DNA from: Martelella limonii
GTDB lineage: Bacteria > Pseudomonadota > Alphaproteobacteria > Rhizobiales > Rhizobiaceae
Assembly (NCBI RefSeq): GCF_013344475.1
Contig: NZ_JABUOU010000001.1
Location: 992,001 to 1,056,000, forward strand
Reading direction: 5' to 3'
Length of the DNA stretch: 64,000 nt
Position 1 is the stretch's first letter; each line of letters opens with the position of its first letter. The position numbers were made by a program, and so were the translations under genes. A model generated the notes under the pieces. It was not told the origin of the DNA, did not search any database, and saw nothing but the letters and a program-made list of their open reading frames with translations. This document shows positions 60,272 to 64,000 of this stretch, piece after piece.

Positions 60272-60661
60272 TCAGGCCAGGCCTTTCCGCCGCGCGGCCT
60301 GGCTCAGGCCGCCGTAACCCCATGCATCGGCTTCCACTTCATCGATGACGACATAGGTTGCGACCGGAAGACCCGCACCGACAGTGCTTGCCAGAAGATC
60401 ATGAGCCTGCCGGATGAAGCTCGCTTTCTGCTCCATGTCATTGGTCCCCGCGGTCACCTTGACATCGAGGTGGGCTGCAGCGGTGACGGACTGCCCTCCG
60501 ATGCTCCAGAGCCTTGGCTCATGGAATTCGACCAGCACGGCGGTAAGGTCCGCCCGCTTGTCCATCACCTCGGCCATCAGCCGGGTTGCTTCCGACTGAA
60601 GCGTTGCGATCTCACTGGCCGAAAGCGATGCGCCGGCGATGCTGATATGGACGAAGGGCAT
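60272..60661 (-). CDS. tautomerase-superfamily protein (double-length 4-OT-like)
   Basis: The 129-residue protein begins Met-Pro (MPFVHISIAGASLSASEIAT), leaving the catalytic N-terminal Pro after Met removal. It repeats a beta-alpha-beta unit twice (the second from HLDVKVTAGTNDMEQKASFI), so it corresponds to a fused pair of 4-oxalocrotonate-tautomerase-like subunits, twice the about 62-residue 4-OT length. YVVIDEVEADAWGYGG matches the family's C-terminal hairpin. The substrate is unknown. It is divergent from a LysR gene with a perfect palindrome between them, so it is probably the target of that regulator. Confidence 0.82.
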   Translation of the reverse strand: MPFVHISIAGASLSASEIATLQSEATRLMAEVMDKRADLTAVLVEFHEPRLWSIGGQSVTAAAHLDVKVTAGTNDMEQKASFIRQAHDLLASTVGAGLPVATYVVIDEVEADAWGYGGLSQAARRKGLA

Positions 60662-60712
60662 TCGAATGGCTCCCGATCTGGATTGACAGGCTCATCATGA
60701 CGGTTCAATTTC

Positions 60713-60738
60713 GTTTTGAATATCAGGATCTTCAAAAC
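60713..60738. promoter_or_regulatory. LysR-type operator: perfect inverted repeat GTTTTGAA-N10-TTCAAAAC
   Basis: Two exact 8-bp arms around a 10-nt spacer lie in the 97-bp gap between the divergent tautomerase and LysR genes, with a further TTCAA half-site just upstream (60704-60708). Length and placement fit a LysR recognition-site palindrome. Confidence 0.7.
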
Positions 60739-60758
60739 ACTCTATTGAGGAAATACGA

Positions 60759-61646
60759 ATGGTCGGTGCTCCGGTAAATCTCGACATGGACGTTTTGCGC
60801 ACATTCGTCACCGGCGTTGACCTCGGCAGTTTCGCCAAGGCCGCCGAGCGGCTTGGGCGGTCGCCCTCCGCCATCAGCCTGCATCTGCGCAAGCTGGAAG
60901 ACCAGACTGGCCAGCCGCTGATGCGCAAGCACGGGCGCGGGCTGGTCCTGACGGAGGCCGGTGAGCGGCTGATCGGTTACGCGCGCCGCATCCTCGACCT
61001 CAATGACGAGGCGCGCATGGCGCTCGACACGCTTGCGGATCTGGAAGGCTGGGTTCGTATCGGAGTGCCACAGGATTTTGCAGAGACGTGGCTGCCGCCT
61101 CTTCTCGCCCGCTTCCAGGGCGCGCATCCGAAAATCCGTGTCGAAGCGCGCGTCGATCGCGGCTCCCGTATGGCCGAGGCTGTGCGTTCCGGCGACCTCG
61201 ACCTCGCGCTCACCTGGGGCGGGTTCAATAGCCTGGACTGCACCGTGATCGCGGAACGGCAGCTCGCCTGGATCGCGAGGAAGGATCACGCGATGACCGA
61301 CAACGAGCCGGTCCCGATCGTTGCCTTCGATGCGCCTTGTGCTTTCCACCGGCGCGCGACGGAAGCGCTCGAAAAGGCAGGAACGCCCTGGCGACATGCC
61401 TTTGCGACATCGAGCCTGCTGGGTGTCTGGGCCGCCGTCCGCGCGGGCCTCGGCATAACGGTGAGGACCGTAGACGCTATCCCCGACGATCTCAGCACGC
61501 TCAGCTCCGCGGATACCGGACTTCCTGCCCTTGGCTCCCTCCCGCTCGTCCTGCATCGCTCGAACTCGGGTACCAAGGCATCAAAGACGCTTGAGGAGCT
61601 GCTGCTCTCCGCCGTTGCCATGCAGACGGCAGGCAGCGGCTCCTGA
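60759..61646 (+). CDS. LysR-family regulator divergent from the tautomerase gene
   Basis: The 295-residue protein has the LysR winged helix (LDMDVLRTFVTGVDLGSFAK, then AAERLGRSPSAISLHLRKLE with DQTGQPLMRKHGRGLVLTEA). The effector domain includes GWVRIGVPQDFAETWLPPLL, RVEARVDRGSRMAEAVRSGD and DLALTWGGFNSLDCTVIAER. GAGGA lies 7 nt before the ATG. The HTH closely follows the PecT/TfdR-type arrangement. It should bind the GTTTTGAA palindrome at 60713-60738 and control the tautomerase gene; its inducer is unknown. The next about 310 bp up to the TetR gene lack a convincing gene. Confidence 0.92.
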   Translation: MVGAPVNLDMDVLRTFVTGVDLGSFAKAAERLGRSPSAISLHLRKLEDQTGQPLMRKHGRGLVLTEAGERLIGYARRILDLNDEARMALDTLADLEGWVRIGVPQDFAETWLPPLLARFQGAHPKIRVEARVDRGSRMAEAVRSGDLDLALTWGGFNSLDCTVIAERQLAWIARKDHAMTDNEPVPIVAFDAPCAFHRRATEALEKAGTPWRHAFATSSLLGVWAAVRAGLGITVRTVDAIPDDLSTLSSADTGLPALGSLPLVLHRSNSGTKASKTLEELLLSAVAMQTAGSGS

Positions 61647-61957
61647 AGTCTAGCCCGACACGTTCGGGCGTTTTCCAGCGCTTGGCCAACCCTGAATGTG
61701 CCACGCTTAGCAAGGAACACCCGGACCTTGCAGGAACCTGGAGCATCGGATGTTGAGAAGCCGGCCTTGCGGCCGGGGCCGACCTCATGATCAACGCCAA
61801 TCCCCTGCCCCATTCACCTGCCCGATGCAGATCGACATCGATCGTGGCACGCGAGCGATCACAATATCAGCCAGGAGCGGGCTGCACCAGGACACCGCTT
61901 CCGGAGATGCGTGGTCTTCTTTCGACATCACTAGACGACCGGTCTATTAATTCCTAT
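61647..61957. other. gap between LysR and TetR genes with one hairpin and the TetR promoter
   Basis: No gene-like frame with a ribosome site is seen. CCGGCC-TTGC-GGCCGG (61761-61776) is a perfect hairpin that may end the LysR transcript, although no T-run follows. The right end carries the TetR palindrome at 61932-61946. Confidence 0.5.
61932..61946. promoter_or_regulatory. TetR-type operator TAGAC-GACCG-GTCTA
   Basis: A perfect 5-5-5 inverted repeat, 20 bp before the TetR start codon. TAGAC half-sites are known for NemR/AcuR-type TetR repressors that control oxidoreductase genes, which fits the gene pair that follows. Confidence 0.7.
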
Positions 61958-61966
61958 ATGCAGCCC

Positions 61967-62581
61967 ATGGCCAAGCAGAGCAAGTCCGATCAAACCCGAC
62001 AGAAGATCCTCGCCACCGGCCGTCAGCTGGTGACGAAGGGCGGCTTCAATGCTGTCGGGCTATCCCTGATCCTCAATGCCTCAGGCGTCCCGAAGGGGTC
62101 TTTTTACTACTACTTCCCGTCAAAGGAGGCTTTCGGAGAGGCGCTGCTGCAGGACTATGTAGCGGAGTACCGGACGCGCCTCGATCAGTTGATGAAGATG
62201 GACTTAACGGCAGCGGAAAAGCTGATGACCTTCTGCGCCGCCTGGCTTGACCAGGAACGCCAGGCGGGACTGGTCAGCACCTGTCTCGTGGTCAAGCTCG
62301 GCGCCGAAGTTGCCGACCTATCGGAGAGCATGCGCAAAGTGCTCGATGATGGCGTGACGATTTTGATCGCGATCCTGGCAGATCTGCTGCGGGAGGGCGC
62401 CCGCGACGGCTCCCTTCTGCCGCAGCACGATCCCGATGCAGTGGCTGAAGCGCTCTACGCCGAATGGCTGGGTGCTGCGATCCTGTCGAAACTCGCTGCT
62501 GATCAACGCCCGCTGGAGCGGGCAATGAACGATACGAAAGCGCGTCTGATCGCGGACGCGCGCAAAGGAGAAAACCAATGA
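61967..62581 (+). CDS. TetR-family repressor (NemR/AcuR-like)
   Basis: The 204-residue protein has the TetR helix-turn-helix (DQTRQKILATGRQLVTKGGF, then VGLSLILNASGVPKGSFYYY with FPSKEAFGEALLQDYVAEYR) and a C-terminal TetR_C-like ligand domain with LDQERQAGLVSTCLVVKLGA. The ATG at 61967 gives MAKQSKSDQ; ATG 61958 is three codons earlier, and the frame is open further up but runs through the operator, which excludes those starts. It overlaps the next gene by 4 nt, so the repressor and the reductase form one operon under the TAGAC palindrome. The likely effector is an electrophile or unsaturated compound, by analogy with NemR/AcuR. Confidence 0.9.
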   Translation: MAKQSKSDQTRQKILATGRQLVTKGGFNAVGLSLILNASGVPKGSFYYYFPSKEAFGEALLQDYVAEYRTRLDQLMKMDLTAAEKLMTFCAAWLDQERQAGLVSTCLVVKLGAEVADLSESMRKVLDDGVTILIAILADLLREGARDGSLLPQHDPDAVAEALYAEWLGAAILSKLAADQRPLERAMNDTKARLIADARKGENQ

Positions 62582-63558
62582 AAGCTGCAGTTCACGACGT
62601 TTTTGGCGAACCGAAAGACGTTATTGAAACCCGCGAGGTTGCCTTGCCGGAACCTTCTGCAGGCGAGGTGCGGGTTGCAACGCTCCTCTCGCCGATCCAC
62701 AATCACGATCTCTGGACGATCCGCGGCAATTACGGCTACAAGCCGCCCCTGCCCGGCGCGATCGGCGGATCGGAAGCCGCAGGTATCGTCGACGCTGTCG
62801 GTGAAGGCGTCGACACGGCGCTTGTCGGAAAGCGTGTTGCCATTGCAGGCGTACACGGAACCTGGGCGGAACACTTCATCGCGCCCGCTGCCGGCGTGCT
62901 GCCGCTGCCCGAGCAGATTTCCGACGCGATGGGCGCGCAGCTGATCGCGATGCCGTTCTCCGCCATTTCAATGCTCGATATGCTGAAGGCCGGCAAGGGC
63001 GACTGGATCATCCAGACGGCTGCCAACGGTGCTGTCGGGCGGGTGATGGCCATCCTGGCCGAGGCCCGCGGGGTTCACCTCCTGAACCTTGTGCGGCGCG
63101 ATGAGGCCGCCGCAGACCTTCGCGCTGAAGGCATCAAGAATGTCGTGTCCACTTCGGCCGATGGCTGGAAGGACGAGGCGCGGAAGATCATCGGTGAAGG
63201 CCGCGTCATGTCCGCAATCGATTCCGTCGGCGGCGATATTGCCGCAGATCTGGTCGACCTTCTCGCATCCGACGGTGAGTTGGTCGTTTTCGGCACCGCG
63301 ACTGGTGCGCCTATGCCGCTCTCATCGGGCGCCCTGATCATGAAGCAGATCACGGTCAAGGGCTTCTGGGGCGCGCGCGTCAGCGCCGAAATGGAGCCCG
63401 ACAAACGCATCCGCCTGATCACCGAACTGGTCACACTCGCGGCAAAAGGTGTTTTGACGCTTGATGTTGGCGGCATTTTCCCGCTCGACCAGGTGAAGGA
63501 AGCGATGGATGCAAGCCTGACGCCCGGCCGCGCCGGCAAGGTGATGCTGAAGCCTTAA
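62578..63558 (+). CDS. zinc-free MDR oxidoreductase (2-enoyl thioester reductase/quinone oxidoreductase-like)
   Basis: The 326-residue medium-chain reductase lacks zinc ligands and shows the MECR/Etr1-like pattern: LSPIHNHDLWTIRGNYGYKP, GAIGGSEAAGIVDAVGEGV, WIIQTAANGAVGRVMAILAE and LLNLVRRDEAAADLRAEGIK. The Arg after the Rossmann strand suggests NADPH. The product may reduce an enone, quinone or enoyl thioester. It is translationally coupled to the TetR gene (ATGA overlap), typical of a repressor-detoxification pair. No terminator is obvious downstream; the next gene is convergent. Confidence 0.87.
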   Translation: MKAAVHDVFGEPKDVIETREVALPEPSAGEVRVATLLSPIHNHDLWTIRGNYGYKPPLPGAIGGSEAAGIVDAVGEGVDTALVGKRVAIAGVHGTWAEHFIAPAAGVLPLPEQISDAMGAQLIAMPFSAISMLDMLKAGKGDWIIQTAANGAVGRVMAILAEARGVHLLNLVRRDEAAADLRAEGIKNVVSTSADGWKDEARKIIGEGRVMSAIDSVGGDIAADLVDLLASDGELVVFGTATGAPMPLSSGALIMKQITVKGFWGARVSAEMEPDKRIRLITELVTLAAKGVLTLDVGGIFPLDQVKEAMDASLTPGRAGKVMLKP

Positions 63559-63666
63559 ACAGAAGCAACAACGCCTCCTGAAAGAAGTGGCTCGGATTGT
63601 CTCAACAATTTCGGGCCTCTTCTGACGGTGTATCTGCGCCTCGGAAATGGCGGAGCTAGGGTGTGC

Positions 63667-64000
63667 TTACGCGTTCCAGGCGATCGTCTTCTGGGATTGC
63701 TCGCCGAGGCCTTCGATACCGAGGCGCATTCGCTGGCCTTCCTTGAGATAGATCGGCGCAGGCTTCTGGCCCATGCCGACGCCGGGCGGCGTGCCGGTGG
63801 AGATGATGTCGCCAGGCTGCAGGCTCATGAACTGCGACAGATAGCTGACGAGATGGCGCACGCCGAAGACCATCGTCCTGGTCGAGCCGTCCTGATAGCG
63901 GTGGCCATCGACCTCGAGCCACATGGCAAGGTCCTGGGGATCATCGATCTCGTCGCGCGTGACCAGCCAGGGACCGATCGGGCCGAAGGTATCGGCGCTC
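63667..64000 (-). CDS. fumarylacetoacetate-hydrolase-family enzyme, 5' part beyond the window edge
   Basis: The C-terminal 110 residues are present, with a normal stop (TAA at 63667-63669), and the frame runs open through the right edge. Visible features are GPIGPWLVTRDEI, WLEVDGHRYQDGSTRTMVFG, LVSYLSQFMSLQPGDIISTG and TPPGVGMGQKPAP, which match the C-terminal core of FAH-family enzymes such as 2-keto-4-pentenoate hydratase-like or ureidoglycolate-lyase-like members. The metal-binding Glu pair would lie in the missing half. It converges with the reductase gene. Confidence 0.88.
   Translation of the reverse strand, partial: SADTFGPIGPWLVTRDEIDDPQDLAMWLEVDGHRYQDGSTRTMVFGVRHLVSYLSQFMSLQPGDIISTGTPPGVGMGQKPAPIYLKEGQRMRLGIEGLGEQSQKTIAWNA

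Noticed and set aside
1-64000. tRNA, rRNA, integrase or transposase genes that would mark a genomic island
   Set aside because: None could be found by eye; the catabolic block may have been acquired, but no attachment site or mobility gene supports it.

Overview
The window is GC-rich (about 60-65 %), densely packed and looks like chromosomal or megaplasmid DNA of an alphaproteobacterium, most likely Hyphomicrobiales/Rhizobiaceae-like. This rests on the G/C-rich third positions, many ATGA stop/start overlaps, the abundance and families of ABC transporters, a TGA-N9-TCA sequence like the rhizobial RirA iron box before a siderophore operon, and the gene families themselves. I see no rRNA, tRNA, CRISPR array, phage or intact insertion sequence. 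Both end genes run off the window.

Layout. (1) 1-13645: a Wzx/Wzy-type exopolysaccharide locus. It has a polymerase-like membrane protein, a Wzz/GumC-like chain-length protein without kinase, a LuxR-type response regulator, a WecG-WcaJ fusion that should both start the lipid-linked repeat and add a sugar, a Wza-like outer-membrane lipoprotein, a flippase and three glycosyltransferases. Within it lie a small periplasmic sulfite-oxidase-fold protein and a hybrid histidine kinase. Five copies of a CTATCC-N4-GGATAG-type palindrome sit only at this locus's promoters, pointing to a shared regulator, probably the response regulator encoded here. An OpgC-like membrane acyltransferase (13899-14993) follows a terminator. 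(2) 15036-21594: a six-gene cassette with an Fbp/Afu-type ABC importer, a metallo-beta-lactamase-fold hydrolase, a cysteine phosphatase and a LacI repressor. It is probably an import-and-dephosphorylate system for an unknown phosphorylated compound. A polyol dehydrogenase faces it. (3) 23353-31611: siderophore uptake, with an AraC regulator, a TonB receptor and a five-gene operon (binding protein, two FecCD permeases, ATPase, ferric-siderophore reductase). (4) 32377-44511: a catabolic block. It holds an ACMSD-like amidohydrolase, a bicupin, an FAH-family enzyme, a RidA-family protein and a truncated Ldh oxidoreductase, then a CocE-type hydrolase and a complete peptide-type ABC transporter, with a divergent HTH regulator behind three phased direct repeats. 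(5) 44792-51133: a 2113-residue glycine-rich autotransporter. (6) 51198-58942: a nine-gene operon pairing a NitT/TauT-type importer with an FAD oxidoreductase, a CaiB-type CoA transferase, a crotonase, a 7Fe-type ferredoxin, a DapA-family lyase and a dCMP-deaminase-fold enzyme, with a divergent LysR gene. I do not recognise this as a described pathway. (7) 60272-64000: a tautomerase/LysR pair, a TetR/enoyl-reductase pair and a truncated FAH gene, each regulator with a visible palindrome.

The best candidates for undescribed biology are the palindrome-linked exopolysaccharide regulon with its sensor module, the LacI import/phosphatase cassette and the nine-gene operon. All functional assignments come from reading motifs and family resemblance by eye; no searches were run.
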